Assembly (NCBI GenBank): GCA_018657765.1
Contig: JABHWM010000018.1
Span: 62,001-126,000, forward strand
Length of the DNA stretch: 64,000 nt
Source of the DNA: Minisyncoccota bacterium
Lineage (GTDB): Bacteria > Patescibacteriota > Microgenomatia > UBA1400 > PJMF01
Reading direction: 5' to 3'
Below the pieces are notes generated by a model. That model worked only from the letters and a program-made list of their open reading frames with translations, did not search any database and had not been told where the DNA came from. A program made the translations under genes and the position numbers. This document shows positions 10,601-20,148 of the stretch, piece after piece. Every line of letters starts with the position of its first letter. The first letter of the stretch is position 1.

Positions 10601-11366
10601 CATCATATTCATCAAGTTTGAGATATTCATCTTCACTAAGAACACTTTGTTTCTTTATTTTCTTGACCATAGATTTAATTGTTTTATAAATCTCTGATGT
10701 TTGCTCTATCTGAAGCTCTAACTGTTGTTTGATATTAGATAAATTCTGCTTAGCTTTAAGCTTAATTTCCTCTAATTTAAGTTGTAAAGTTTCTTTACTC
10801 TTAACTTTTTCTTTCAAAGTAGCAACATCTTTTTCCAACTGATCTTGAAGTTTGAGAATATCTTTTTCAGCGGTTGATTTTAACTCATCATGAGCCGCAA
10901 CTAAGTTTACTTCCAAACGTTCATTAACTTCATTTTTCTCTTCATCATCTACTGCTAAGACAATGTATTGAGAAAAATACATGATGGAGTTCAAGTTTCT
11001 AGGTGAAATATCTAGTAAAAGTGAAAGTTTTGAAGGAGCACCTTTAAAGAACCAAATATGAGCAACAGGAGCTGCTAACTCAATGTGAGCCATTCTTTCA
11101 CGACGCACTTTGGATTGGGTAACTTCTACACCACACTTATCACAAACAATTCCCTTATAACGAATTCTCTTGTATTTTCCACAGTAACATTCATAGTCTT
11201 TTACTGGACCAAAGATCTTCTCATCAAAGAGACCATCTTTTTCTGGTTTTAAAGAACGGTAATTAATAGTTTCAGGTTTTTTAACCTCGCCATGTGACCA
11301 AGATCTCATCTCTTCTGGAGAAGCGATCCCTATTTGTAAAGCTGAAAAGTCAATAATATTTTTCAT
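7680..11366 (-). CDS. rpoC: DNA-directed RNA polymerase subunit beta'
   Basis: Catalytic large subunit. It has 1228 residues, in the normal range for forms without large insertions. The N-terminal zinc ribbon is visible ([20 protein letters not shown]), the active-site NADFDGDQM lies at about residues 541-549, and the second zinc site ([13 protein letters not shown]) is followed by the trigger-loop and bridge-helix region. A Lys/Glu-rich predicted coiled coil occupies about residues 145-235. It begins 23 bp after rpoB and is co-transcribed with it. Confidence 0.98.
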   Translation of the reverse strand: MKNIIDFSALQIGIASPEEMRSWSHGEVKKPETINYRSLKPEKDGLFDEKIFGPVKDYECYCGKYKRIRYKGIVCDKCGVEVTQSKVRRERMAHIELAAPVAHIWFFKGAPSKLSLLLDISPRNLNSIMYFSQYIVLAVDDEEKNEVNERLEVNLVAAHDELKSTAEKDILKLQDQLEKDVATLKEKVKSKETLQLKLEEIKLKAKQNLSNIKQQLELQIEQTSEIYKTIKSMVKKIKKQSVLSEDEYLKLDEYDAASHLTVGMGAESILELAKEVDMDSLVEKLRSEMIESKGAKKIKATKRLRVVEGFKKAGVNSSWMFLKILPVLPADLRPMVQLSGGRFASSDLNDLYRRVINRNNRLKHLISLGAPNIILRNEKRMLQEAVDSLIDSSQARQTRRRSNRRPLKSLSEMLKGKQGRFRQNLLGKRVDYSGRSVIVVGPELKLDQCGLPKDMALEIFKPYVLRELIVQGVAPNVKSARHLIDRREPEVYDVLEKVTANHPVILNRAPTLHKLGMQAFYPQLIEGSAIRLHPCVCSGYNADFDGDQMAVHVPLTKEARREAEELMMATHNLLKPANGEPITVPNKEMAMGVYYYTSIDAKFDKFSTIFASVDEAYHAYQIKLVDLRQAITVRVPGQGLVATTIGRLHYNDLLPEEVDFINKPVKAKDIKELITRAIEQYDDEKVSKLIDSIKNLGFKAATISGISVSVTDCKIIDNKPVIIDTANRRVEKVQESYLQGLITDEERRRKSIDIWMQTTDELAEKTWDSYTDDNAVKIMIDSGGTRASKDQVKQLAAMRGLVVDPLGNIVEMPTKSNFRQGLTIFEYVTSARGSRKGLTDSAIKTADAGYLTRRLSDVSHDAIIRMEDCETTKGLEIYKSVRRAAFYDRIIGRFLAEDIKDGKKVIAKKGDIVNDDVAKAADLNESIESVVIRSPLACEARKGLCQKCYGWDFSTREKVEIGVPVGIIAAQSIGEPGTQLTMRVKHSGGIVGLDVTQGLPRVEELLEARNPKLAAVMTRISGKVKIEENEDEKTVTVTSVTPPTEEEAYPIPSGMSLLVEDGDLVHPGQLLTSGGADIQELLQLQGLQYAQEHIISQVQAVYESQGIGINDRHFEVITRKMGDKLRIEMSGDTEFLTSEVVERSKFMAVNDETMAAGGEPATAKVLLLGITRSSLFTESWLSAASFQHTKQVLTDAASSGKIDYLEGLKENVIIGRLIPTSRERAMDI

Positions 11367-11389
11367 ATGTTCCTTTAGTAACGTATTTT

Positions 11390-14300
11390 TTACGCTGCTT
11401 CTCCTTCCTCATCAGTAGAATCATCCTTTTCAGGATCTCCTTCAGGGTTAATTGGCTCTTCTTCTAGATCAGCTACTGCTGAATCCTTAGTCTCTTCTTC
11501 ACCATTTTCATCACTCTTTGATTCTTCGTCAGAACCTTCAGAACTATCTTTGTCATCGTCTTTACTATCATCTTCTTCGATAGGAGTTGGTACTTCTTCT
11601 ACTTCTTCTACTTCTTCTGAATCAATCGGAGTAATTGTTAAAGCTAATGAATTTAGCTCTCTCATTAACACCTTAAATGATTCTGGAACAGAAGGAGCTG
11701 GAATATCATCTCCCTTAACCATTGCTTCAAAAGCATTGGCTCTTCCCCGAACATCATCAGACTTGATAGTTAACATTTCCTGAAGAACGTGAGCAGCACG
11801 GTGAGCTTCAAGGGCCCAGACTTCCATTTCTCCCAAACGTTGTCCACCCATTTGAGCTTTACCACCCAAAGGCTGTTGAGTAACGAGTGAGTAAGGACCT
11901 GTAGAACGAGCATGAGTTTTATCTTCAACCATGTGACTTAGTTTCAACATGTATCCAATACCAACCACACTTTCTTCACTGAAAGCTTCTCCAGTTCTAC
12001 CATCAAAAAGTTGAGCTTTTCCAGAAGCAGAAAGACCTGCTCTTTCAAGTTCACTCCAGATTTTACTTTCATCTATTTTTTCGAAAGCAGGGACAGCTAC
12101 ACGATAACCTAGTTTTTTAGCTGCCCATCCAAGATGAGCTTCTAACAACTGACCTAAGTTCATACGAGCTAACACAGAAAGTGGGGAAATAATGATATCT
12201 ATAGCAGTACCATCTTCCAAATGAGGCATGTCTGCAGATGGAACAACTTGAGAGATAACTCCCTTATTTCCATGACGACCAGCCAACTTATCTCCAACTC
12301 TAATCTTACGAATTTGAGCTACTTTAACGATTACTTCTTTGAGGGTTCCAGGGTTAAGTTCATCACCTAACTCTCTATCCAAAACTCTAACTTCAATAAC
12401 TGTTCCAGTCTCACCATGAGGTAATCTTAAAGATGTATCACGAACCTCTTTGGATTTTTCACCAAAGATAGCTCTTAATAGTCTTTCTTCTGGTGAAAGT
12501 TCTGTTTCTCCTTTTGGAGCAACTTTACCAACCAAGATATCTCCTGAGTTTACTTGACTTCCAACTCTGATAATACCTTCCATAGTTAGATTGCTTAGAT
12601 AAGCTTCACTAACATTAGGAATATCATTTGTTAAATCTTCTGGACCTAATCTAGTATCCATGACTCTTGCCTTGTACTCATTAATTTGAATAGAAGTAAG
12701 AGAGTCATCTTTTACCAAACGATCAGAGATAACGATAGCATCTTCATAACCCAAACCATCAAATGATGTGTAGGCAATTAAAAGGTTACTTCCCAAAGAA
12801 AGTTCTCCTTCATCAGCTGAAGCACCATTAACAACGATGTCTCCTTTAGCCAATTTTTGGCCAAGTTTGACAACAACACTTTGTGAATAACAAGTACTTT
12901 GAGAAGTTCTTTCGAATTTCTTGATATTGTAAGTAACAATACCTTTGCTGTAGTTAATGTTTTCATTTGTCTGTTGTTCAAAAAATGCTGCTGCAGATTT
13001 ATGATCAGATTTATTTAATTTCAAATCTACTCTGTTTGCATCAACATAATCAATAGTTCCAGGGTATTGTGCAGCAATTGAGTGACTCATAGCTGTAGAA
13101 ATTGCTTCCTCCATACCAGTTCCAACAATAGGAGCCTGAGGTTTTACCAAAGGAACGGCTTGACATTGCATGTGAGTACCCATCAAAGCACGGTTAGCTT
13201 CATCATGAGCAATAAATGGAATAAGAGAAGCAGAAGTACCAATAACTTGACGTGGAACTATGTCAATATACTCTACGTCTTTGACAGAACCCTCAAGAAA
13301 TTGATTCATATGACGGAAAGGAACCCATTCGTCTTGAATGACACCCTTTTCATCGATATTAATACTGGCATGAGTAATCTTGTAGTCTTCTTCTTCATCA
13401 GCTGCAAAATAAGTTATGTTTTCATAATCTATAGCAATCTTGTCTCCTTTTTTCTTGAGTTTGAAATAAGGAGCTTCTAAGAAACCGAACTCATTAACTC
13501 TAGTATATAAAGCAAGATAAGTAACCAAACCAATGTTAGGACCTTCTGGAGAACGGACCGGACAAATACGAGAATATTGTGAGGCATTAATGTCACGCAT
13601 AGAGAACGAAGCACGCTCTCTAGTCACACCACCTGTACCCATCACAGAAAGTCTACGTAAGTTATCGATTTCAGAAAGAGGATTTGTTTGATCCAAAATA
13701 GCAGATAATCTGTTTCTACGGAAAAATTCAGAGATAGTTGCTATTAAAGGACGAGCATTAACCAGTGCTGCTGGTGTTAAAGTCTCATCTGTTTTTGTAA
13801 GAGACATTTTTTCACGAATAGATCTCTCCAAACGAATAAGTCCAATACGGAAAGCACTAGTCTTAACAAGCTCTCCAACTCTACGAACACGACGATTACT
13901 CAAATGATCAATATCATCTGTTTTTCCAATACCATTTTGTAACTGCATTAAATATTTGAAGGTAGTAACCATATCATCTGGAGTAAGAACAGTTGTTTCT
14001 TTCTTAACATCGATTTTTAAACGACGATTAAGTTTATAACGACCGACAAGTCCTAGATCATAACGTCTGCCATCAAAGAAAAGCTGAGAAAAATATTCTT
14101 TTGCTGTTTCTAGTACTGCTGGCTCACCAGGTCTCATCTTCTCGTAAATCTCGATCAATGCTTCAGCTTGACTACTAGTAGGATCTTTTTTCAAAGTATT
14201 TTCTAAAAGATCGAATTCATCTTGACTAACAACATCTTTCAAAAGTTCTCTAATCGCATCATCTGTTTCATAACCCAATGCACGAAGCAACACGGTTGCA

Positions 14301-14863
14301 GGCATTTTTCTACGACGATCAACCTTGATAGTAATAATATTTCTACGACCAACATTCATTTCTAACCAAGAACCACGTAATGGTCTGAGTTCTGCTTTAT
14401 AAAGAACTCTGCGTGAAGCAACATCAGCATCACCCAAAAATGAAACACCAGGAGAACGAACTAACTGAGTAATAATTGCACGTTCAATACCATTAATAAT
14501 AAAAGTACCCATATCAGTCATCATTGGTAAATCACCTAGAAAGACTTCTTGAGTTTGTTCTTCGCCTGTTTTCTTATTAAGTAAAGTTGCTTCTACATAA
14601 AGAGGCTTATCATAAGAGACGGCTTTGCTTTTTGCTTTAGATGGAGAATATTTTGGTTGACCAAAACGATAAGAGCCGAAAGAAAGAGACCAGTTTTTAC
14701 CTGTAAAATCCTCTATTCCTTTTTCACCGTTTACTTCTTTCAGAGAGCCCGCAATTCCTTCTTCCAAAAACCATTTATAGTTTTCTTTCTGAAGTTTTAT
14801 AAGGTCCATTTGTGGTAGTACCTTGTGTTCTTTTCCCCAGTTAACGCGAGCCTGCTTTGACAT
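11390..14863 (-). CDS. rpoB: DNA-directed RNA polymerase subunit beta, acidic tail
   Basis: Beta subunit with 1157 residues. The rifampicin pocket reads SAILDQTNPLSE around residues 387-398, then IDNLRRLSVMG. Relative to E. coli, Gln513 is Ala388 and His526 is Asn401. Later conserved blocks are CPVRSPEGPNIGL, and KLAGRHGNKGVIS around the active site. The last 80 or so residues form an extremely acidic, low-complexity tail (for example EEDDSKDDDKDSSEGSDEES) not present in model bacteria. A leader with three hairpins precedes the gene; rpoC follows. Confidence 0.98.
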   Translation of the reverse strand: MSKQARVNWGKEHKVLPQMDLIKLQKENYKWFLEEGIAGSLKEVNGEKGIEDFTGKNWSLSFGSYRFGQPKYSPSKAKSKAVSYDKPLYVEATLLNKKTGEEQTQEVFLGDLPMMTDMGTFIINGIERAIITQLVRSPGVSFLGDADVASRRVLYKAELRPLRGSWLEMNVGRRNIITIKVDRRRKMPATVLLRALGYETDDAIRELLKDVVSQDEFDLLENTLKKDPTSSQAEALIEIYEKMRPGEPAVLETAKEYFSQLFFDGRRYDLGLVGRYKLNRRLKIDVKKETTVLTPDDMVTTFKYLMQLQNGIGKTDDIDHLSNRRVRRVGELVKTSAFRIGLIRLERSIREKMSLTKTDETLTPAALVNARPLIATISEFFRRNRLSAILDQTNPLSEIDNLRRLSVMGTGGVTRERASFSMRDINASQYSRICPVRSPEGPNIGLVTYLALYTRVNEFGFLEAPYFKLKKKGDKIAIDYENITYFAADEEEDYKITHASINIDEKGVIQDEWVPFRHMNQFLEGSVKDVEYIDIVPRQVIGTSASLIPFIAHDEANRALMGTHMQCQAVPLVKPQAPIVGTGMEEAISTAMSHSIAAQYPGTIDYVDANRVDLKLNKSDHKSAAAFFEQQTNENINYSKGIVTYNIKKFERTSQSTCYSQSVVVKLGQKLAKGDIVVNGASADEGELSLGSNLLIAYTSFDGLGYEDAIVISDRLVKDDSLTSIQINEYKARVMDTRLGPEDLTNDIPNVSEAYLSNLTMEGIIRVGSQVNSGDILVGKVAPKGETELSPEERLLRAIFGEKSKEVRDTSLRLPHGETGTVIEVRVLDRELGDELNPGTLKEVIVKVAQIRKIRVGDKLAGRHGNKGVISQVVPSADMPHLEDGTAIDIIISPLSVLARMNLGQLLEAHLGWAAKKLGYRVAVPAFEKIDESKIWSELERAGLSASGKAQLFDGRTGEAFSEESVVGIGYMLKLSHMVEDKTHARSTGPYSLVTQQPLGGKAQMGGQRLGEMEVWALEAHRAAHVLQEMLTIKSDDVRGRANAFEAMVKGDDIPAPSVPESFKVLMRELNSLALTITPIDSEEVEEVEEVPTPIEEDDSKDDDKDSSEGSDEESKSDENGEEETKDSAVADLEEEPINPEGDPEKDDSTDEEGEAA

Positions 14864-14905
14864 GAAGTGTCCCCTCTATATGATTAATATGACTAGTTCT
14901 TTTTA

Positions 14906-14989
14906 GATTACTTTAAGTAAAAATTACCTCAAGTAATCCGATTTTGTCTTTTCAGACAAAAAGAGAGACGTACTGCTTTAGTCGTCTCT
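14906..14989 (-). promoter_or_regulatory. rpoB leader with three consecutive hairpins
   Basis: In the 336-bp gap upstream of rpoB three stems are clear. AGAGACG/CGTCTCT (14964-14989) is followed on the minus strand by CTTTTT and looks like an attenuator. TTTTGTCT/AGACAAAA (14942-14961) is an 8-bp stem with a GAAA tetraloop in the RNA. GATTACTT/AAGTAATC (14906-14938) is an 8-bp stem about 40 nt before the start. The rest of the gap holds a possible promoter and the mltG terminator. Confidence 0.6.
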
Positions 14990-15001
14990 ATTTATCAAAA
15001 A

Positions 15002-15028
15002 TTTATACGGTGTGATTGTTGTAGTCAA
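15002..15028 (-). promoter_or_regulatory. candidate rpoBC promoter
   Basis: On the minus strand TTGACT (15023-15028) is followed by TATAAA (15002-15007). The spacer is 15 bp, shorter than ideal; a TAAATT alternative gives 17. It lies just upstream of the leader hairpins and downstream of the mltG terminator. Confidence 0.45.
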
Positions 15029-15121
15029 TCATTCTGTAAAATAAGTATTTCTTTTTTTATTTCTTTGCTATACTGTTGTGTAACAAAGTCTTTTATTGGT
15101 TTTTGTGCCTGCTGTAAGGAT

Positions 15122-15145
15122 AAAAAACGAAAAAACGACTTTTCG
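15122..15145 (-). terminator. terminator after mltG
   Basis: Minus-strand CGAAAA-GTCGTT-TTTTCG hairpin followed by TTTTTT, about 55 bp after the mltG stop. It separates the envelope operon from rpoB. Confidence 0.6.
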
Positions 15146-15199
15146 CCAGAAAGCCTACACGCTTACACAATAATTGGCAATTCTACCAGATAATTATCA

Positions 15200-16216
15200 C
15201 TAGCGCAAGTACTTGGCCACATTAGCATTATGCTCTTCAAGAGTGTTCCCAAAATGTATCTCTCCTTGTCTATCATGAATGTAGAATAAAGCTCCAGTAT
15301 TAACAGGATTCAAAGTAGCTTTAATAGCATTAAGTCCTGGGTTTGCTATCGGTGCTGGTGGAAGTCCTGGATATTTATAAGTATTAAAAACAGAGCTTAA
15401 TTGTTTATCTGCAGCTGTGGGAGTAATCCACCATGAATCTTGAGCAACATCATAGCCCTTTATATACTGAAGACTAGCATCTACTTGAAGAGCCATTCCA
15501 ATATCTATTCTTTTCCACAGAACACCAGCCACTTTTCTCATTTGATCATAACCTTTTGATTCTCTCTCGATAATAGAGGCCATTGTTAAAACTTCATTTA
15601 ATGAATAATTTGTATTTTCCAAATCAGAAGCTAAGCCTTTAGAAATCTTTTTATCAAAAGTTTGTTGAAATAAATTAACAAGTTGCTGAGCAGATATTTG
15701 TCTCGGAACTAAGTATGTATCTGGAAACAACTTTCCTTCAGAACCAGCTGTAAGTTGTAAGAACTCCTCTTTATCAAAATTATCAAGCTCTTGTGTTGAT
15801 AAACTATCCGCTATTTCTTCTCTTCTCCAACCCTCAGGAATAGTCACCCAAACATCATAAGTTCCTTGAGTAAGTTTCTTGGCTACCTGGGCTGTAGACA
15901 TACTTGGTGAGAGATCAAAACTACCAGCTTGAATTTTCTTTGCTAAACCATCTTTTTTGACAATAAAACGAAAAGCCAAAGGATTCTTAATAAAACCAGC
16001 TTCTTCTAACCTAGAAGCAATAATAGAAACAGCCTGTCCCTTGGGAATAATAAAAGTAGCTGTCTGAGTTTCATCAAGATTAATAGGACTCACCACTACC
16101 AAAAAAGCCATCCAGAGAGAAACTAGAAACAAAACAAAAAATAAAGGAAGTAAAATAAAAAATCTTTTTTTAGAAGAATTTCTTTTTGTAATTTTATGGA
16201 TTTTTTTACGCTTCAT
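15200..16216 (-). CDS. mltG: endolytic murein transglycosylase MltG (YceG-like)
   Basis: Membrane-bound lytic transglycosylase that cuts nascent glycan strands and may set strand length. It has about 338 residues, typical. A basic N-terminus (MKRKKIHK) precedes one membrane segment at about residues 18-42, then a LysM-like region and the catalytic domain. The catalytic Glu lies in ASIIERESKG, followed by LQVDASLQY and the PGLPPAPIANPG motif. I prefer ATG at 16216 over the in-frame TTG two codons upstream, since GGAG sits 10 nt before it. ruvX, upstream, ends about 160 bp away. Confidence 0.93.
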   Translation of the reverse strand: MKRKKIHKITKRNSSKKRFFILLPLFFVLFLVSLWMAFLVVVSPINLDETQTATFIIPKGQAVSIIASRLEEAGFIKNPLAFRFIVKKDGLAKKIQAGSFDLSPSMSTAQVAKKLTQGTYDVWVTIPEGWRREEIADSLSTQELDNFDKEEFLQLTAGSEGKLFPDTYLVPRQISAQQLVNLFQQTFDKKISKGLASDLENTNYSLNEVLTMASIIERESKGYDQMRKVAGVLWKRIDIGMALQVDASLQYIKGYDVAQDSWWITPTAADKQLSSVFNTYKYPGLPPAPIANPGLNAIKATLNPVNTGALFYIHDRQGEIHFGNTLEEHNANVAKYLR

Positions 16217-16378
16217 AATCAACTATCTCCACTAATAAGAATTAGTAAGAAGACAGTGTAGCACATCATAAATATCTTTGCTGTATACCAGTCTAAAAGT
16301 GATATAGATATAATAATATTATCTAAGAAATATAAGGCTTTTATAAGTTTCTAGTTCTGAAATAAAAAAATGAGAAAA

Positions 16379-16759
16379 CTAGTTTTGTTCCAACCAATCT
16401 TCTAAGATAATTGCCGCTGCAAAATGATCAATCTGACCAGAGCGGGTAGATCTTTTGATTCCTTGTTGCTGTAAACGTTTTTCAACAGCTTGAGAACTGA
16501 GAGTTTCATCAAAAAACTCTATAGAAACTTCTGTTGTTAACTTGAGTTCTTCAACAAATTTTTCTGTTTTTATAGCCATCTCTCCCTCTGATAAACCAAC
16601 AACTATTTTTTCAATGTTTTCTCTGATAATTATCTCTCCTAATTTATCAAATAAATCATCTTGATTTGCCAAAACTTCTAGGGGCTCAGCCAAAGTTCCT
16701 CTAGAAACAGCTACTCCAACTCGCTTTGTACCAAAATCTATAGCTAATATTTTTTTCAT
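16379..16759 (-). CDS. ruvX: Holliday junction resolvase-like RuvX (YqgF)
   Basis: RNase H-fold putative nuclease implicated in pre-16S rRNA 5' maturation or Holliday junction resolution. It has 126 residues, with the first Asp in LAIDFGTKRVGVAVS, the middle KIVVGLSEGE where VGLP is usual, FFDETLSSQ, and the C-terminal DHFAAAIILEDWL with the last acidic residue. The ATG overlaps the sortase stop (ATGA), indicating co-translation. Pairing with mltG is common in bacteria. Confidence 0.9.
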   Translation of the reverse strand: MKKILAIDFGTKRVGVAVSRGTLAEPLEVLANQDDLFDKLGEIIIRENIEKIVVGLSEGEMAIKTEKFVEELKLTTEVSIEFFDETLSSQAVEKRLQQQGIKRSTRSGQIDHFAAAIILEDWLEQN

Positions 16760-17727
16760 TTATTCTTTACTAACTGGGCTGTTACTACCCCTCTTCTAAG
16801 ATAAGTACCCTCTGGGGTACAAGTCACTAACTTTAACTGCCTGGCATCATAACGCTGAGAAAGTATATAAGTATCAGTAGGTTTTACCTCTGTTTTGCTC
16901 TGAACGACATAAGTATATTTTACTCCTTCTACAGTCACAAAAATCTTATCTCCTCTTTCTAGAGTCATAATATAACTAAAAATAGATTTATATCTTCTAG
17001 AGTTACTTTCATCTGGATTATAAAACTGTCGCAAAATAGAGTGACCAAAAATAACAGGAGAACCAGCCTGTCCTGGATTGGCTGTACCTGGATATTGAAT
17101 CAAACCATGATTCAAATCTGTTCCACCAACAGCAACTATCGCATTTTTAACATCTACTTTGGGAATATCTATCATATATGAGATTACTTGTCCCTCTTCT
17201 GCATCTTGGGCAAATTGAGGTGCATCATCACTCCCAAACCAATTGCTCAAATTAGTATAATCTAGAGCTGTATCAAGAATAATCGGCTCACTATCAGAAT
17301 CTTCTTCACCAAACTCTTCTGCAGAATAACCCTGAGAATCTGCCAAGAATAAAGGTGTCGCATCAAGGACTTGGTCTGGAGGAACTGGAGCTTTTAATTG
17401 AGATGTATTCTGAGATAAATCATCAACATAATATGCCAAAATCGGATAGGTCGCACTGCCAACAAGAGCAATTCCCAGTAATAATAAAACTGTAGGTAAA
17501 ATAGCAGCTCCCATCCTAATAGCTTTTGGAATATTTTGACGAAAGTTTTTTTCTTTGAGAGCTACTTCTCTTTTTTCTTTGTTTTCTGCAAAAGAAAATC
17601 TATTAGATAATTTCTCTATTTTTTTCTCGATTTTGTCTAGAGAAACTCCATCATGAATAGCTCCACGATAAATCTTTACCAAGTTTTTTCTTTGATCACT
17701 AGATAATGGTTGCTTTTTCTTTTTCAC
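16756..17727 (-). CDS. sortase family transpeptidase
   Basis: Membrane-anchored cysteine transpeptidase that would attach or crosslink surface proteins. It has 323 residues: a basic cytoplasmic N-terminal region of about 70 residues, one membrane segment at about 72-100, an acidic linker, then the sortase domain. The catalytic triad is visible: His229 in VIFGHS, Cys303 in LVTCTPEG, Arg311 or Arg312 in YLRRG. The start is GTG, overlapping the stop of the PilM/baseplate-J gene (GTGA), and the stop overlaps ruvX. The class cannot be assigned with certainty. The long cytoplasmic N-terminus is unusual. A possible substrate (LPVSG) is encoded at 37950-38546. Confidence 0.88.
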   Translation of the reverse strand: MKKKKQPLSSDQRKNLVKIYRGAIHDGVSLDKIEKKIEKLSNRFSFAENKEKREVALKEKNFRQNIPKAIRMGAAILPTVLLLLGIALVGSATYPILAYYVDDLSQNTSQLKAPVPPDQVLDATPLFLADSQGYSAEEFGEEDSDSEPIILDTALDYTNLSNWFGSDDAPQFAQDAEEGQVISYMIDIPKVDVKNAIVAVGGTDLNHGLIQYPGTANPGQAGSPVIFGHSILRQFYNPDESNSRRYKSIFSYIMTLERGDKIFVTVEGVKYTYVVQSKTEVKPTDTYILSQRYDARQLKLVTCTPEGTYLRRGVVTAQLVKNK

Positions 17728-19988
17728 TGAGCAGTGTCTTCTTTAATAGTAATAATAATTCTCTCTTTATCTTCTGGCACTGTTGAGACAAAAGTTTTGG
17801 CTAAAGAAGGTTTTACCTGATATGAGGCACCTCTAATTTCTGGTCTTTCAGATATTTTCCCAGCTACAGCTTCTAAAGGAAGTCCTTTTAGGACAGAAAT
17901 AATATTCTCCATATCAAAAATAGGGAGAGCTTTTGCGCTGATGTTTGCAGAAAGAACAACCTGAGCACTCTTGGTTGCTTCTTCTTTGGGTGAAGAAAGA
18001 ATCTCTGGATCCTTATCAGTAAGTTCATAACCTTCTGGAATTTCTTCTTTCAAGAGCTCCAAAACTAGTGGCTGGATATCTTCAGATGAATATCTCACAG
18101 CTTCAAAACTCATCACTAATTCCAAAGCCAATTCATCTGCCTCTTCACCTACTTTTCCACCATAGTCAGCTTCTTCTACAGCTTGATTACCAGTTAGAAC
18201 ATAATATAAGCCATCTCCAGATTTTGATGAAAAATCATCTTGAGCTTTTGTAGATAACTCTTTTTTCAAAGAAGATAGCACTTCTTCTTTATCATCTTCC
18301 GAAATCACCCTAATTTCTCTACTAGATCCTCCAGAGAAAGTCTCTATTGAAGAAGCTGAGTATGTCCCTGTATCAAAACTTCCTATAGATAAGGAAGATT
18401 CTTTTGCTATGTTTCCATCAGCTCCAATTTTCGTAGCTGTTACTTGAGTTTCTAGTTTTCCATAATCTTTAGTTTCACTTGTCCCTGACTCGGTCACAGA
18501 AGCAGAAGCTACCGTTATTTCTTCATCTAGAGAAAAATTAAAACTACCTGCAGAGAGAATAGTTCCTGCAGCGAATGTTTTTGGTGAAGTGGTTTTATTA
18601 AAAATCGTGATTTTACCTTTGGCTTTTTCACCAGCCAACTTTACTCCAGTAGTATCAACTACTTTTGTGCCAGAAAACTCTTCTGTTTCTAGTTCTCCAC
18701 GAAGGATAAGTTTTTCTACATTAGATGTTGCTACGGTAGGATCGACAAGTATCTCAACATCTTTGGAAATTACTTTTTCTGCTAATTGTAAAGATATCTC
18801 GACTTTATAAGAAAAAGTTAGCCAACCAATAAACAAGCCTATTGAAGCAACTATTCCACCGATAACTCCACCTAAAATCATGTTTTTATGAGGATGATTT
18901 TTATACCAAGCAGCAAGTTTTCCTTTAAATCTATTTTTCTTTTTAGCTGAAAATGGTGATTTTTTTTCAGATTTTTCTTTACTAGATAAATCCATATGTG
19001 ATGATTTTCTTTCTGGTCTATCTTCAGGCAAATCTTGAGCAACAATAGGAATACCAAAACTGGTTGCTGCTTGTTTTTTTGCATCAGTCTCTACAGATGC
19101 AAAATTATCTCCAGCTAAATCTGGATCCACACTTTCAAAACCAAAATCATTAGAATCTGTTTTTGCATCAGTCTCGTTTTTACCAGTTTCCTGATTTTCA
19201 TCATCTGACTTAAGCACAATACTTCTGGTATCTGCAACAGCCATTCCTCCTTGTTCTATAACAGAATTTAAAACTTGATTGCCTGTAAACTGCTCTATCA
19301 ATGGAGCCTGAACAAAAGGATGTTTATCTGCCCAATCATAACCAATAATTTGTGTACGAATTTCTTGAATTTCTTGATCTGGAAGCACTAAGGATGCCAA
19401 AACCATTTTGGCTGGTAAAAAACTAGTTTCATTGTTTTTCTCTTCTTTGAATCTAGCCAACCCCTCTACTATGTCAGATACAACCTCGGCAGATCTGCCA
19501 ACAGATAACTGTTGAGTGACTTTACCTTTTTTCAGTAAAATTAAAGAAAGTGCCGTTTCTTGAACATAAACAATAATCTGAGAAATCATTTTATCTCTAG
19601 ATAAAATATCTTGAACTAAAGCATCTGTGAGAACAACAAAACCAACTGGTTTCAAAGAAAGACTTTCCGCTAGTTTTTTGATAAAAGGTTTTTTCTCTTT
19701 TACTAGGCCATCATCATCGACCCACTTTGGATCAAAACCAAATACAACTTCATCTACTGCCTCAGAAGCTGAACCTAGTTCTTTCAAAGCATCATCTGTA
19801 GCAATTACCCCATCTTCTTCAGTTTCAAAAGAATAAAGAGCCGAAGTGTTCTTTGTCTGTATTTCTCCAGTTCCAATGTTCCAAAAAGCAGCTCTCACTC
19901 CTTTTTCTGTAAAAGTAATACAAAGAAATGAATTCTCTGGAACTTCTTGCGGAGCTTTTTTATTCTTCTTAGAAGAAAATAATGACAT
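17724..19988 (-). CDS. PilM-like ATPase domain fused to baseplate-J-like extracellular domain
   Basis: About 754 residues from ATG at 19988; an upstream TTG at 20024 is less likely. The N-terminal 250 residues resemble the actin-like PilM/FtsA fold (for example VVFGFDPKWV, IIVYVQETALSLILLKKG). An acidic linker, one membrane segment at about residues 368-393, and an extracellular region follow. That region has two Ig-like pieces related to the baseplate-J family (GKITIFNKTTSPKTFAAGTI). Such proteins are repeatedly seen in CPR genomes, but their function is not established. Overlap with the sortase gene suggests a shared envelope role. I infer a transmembrane link between a cytoplasmic ring-forming domain and a surface structure. 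Confidence 0.65.
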   Translation of the reverse strand: MSLFSSKKNKKAPQEVPENSFLCITFTEKGVRAAFWNIGTGEIQTKNTSALYSFETEEDGVIATDDALKELGSASEAVDEVVFGFDPKWVDDDGLVKEKKPFIKKLAESLSLKPVGFVVLTDALVQDILSRDKMISQIIVYVQETALSLILLKKGKVTQQLSVGRSAEVVSDIVEGLARFKEEKNNETSFLPAKMVLASLVLPDQEIQEIRTQIIGYDWADKHPFVQAPLIEQFTGNQVLNSVIEQGGMAVADTRSIVLKSDDENQETGKNETDAKTDSNDFGFESVDPDLAGDNFASVETDAKKQAATSFGIPIVAQDLPEDRPERKSSHMDLSSKEKSEKKSPFSAKKKNRFKGKLAAWYKNHPHKNMILGGVIGGIVASIGLFIGWLTFSYKVEISLQLAEKVISKDVEILVDPTVATSNVEKLILRGELETEEFSGTKVVDTTGVKLAGEKAKGKITIFNKTTSPKTFAAGTILSAGSFNFSLDEEITVASASVTESGTSETKDYGKLETQVTATKIGADGNIAKESSLSIGSFDTGTYSASSIETFSGGSSREIRVISEDDKEEVLSSLKKELSTKAQDDFSSKSGDGLYYVLTGNQAVEEADYGGKVGEEADELALELVMSFEAVRYSSEDIQPLVLELLKEEIPEGYELTDKDPEILSSPKEEATKSAQVVLSANISAKALPIFDMENIISVLKGLPLEAVAGKISERPEIRGASYQVKPSLAKTFVSTVPEDKERIIITIKEDTAQ

Positions 19989-20148
19989 ATATATATATTT
20001 CTGTATCAGTGATACCACAACCAAAACGCCTCTAGCGCTTTGTCTCTATTTAAGCAAAGTTATGAGGGGAAAGGAAGGGGGTGTTTTAAATTAAAAAATA
20101 TCGAACTTTATGAAAAAAAAGTAATTATTTATTCATATTTAAGATGAT

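Noticed and set aside
15060..15120. ACAGCAGGCAC on the minus strand before rpoB as another L10-leader-like element
   Set aside because: Only a short match to the L10 core; I could not build the matching outer stem or kink-turn, so it stays unassigned.
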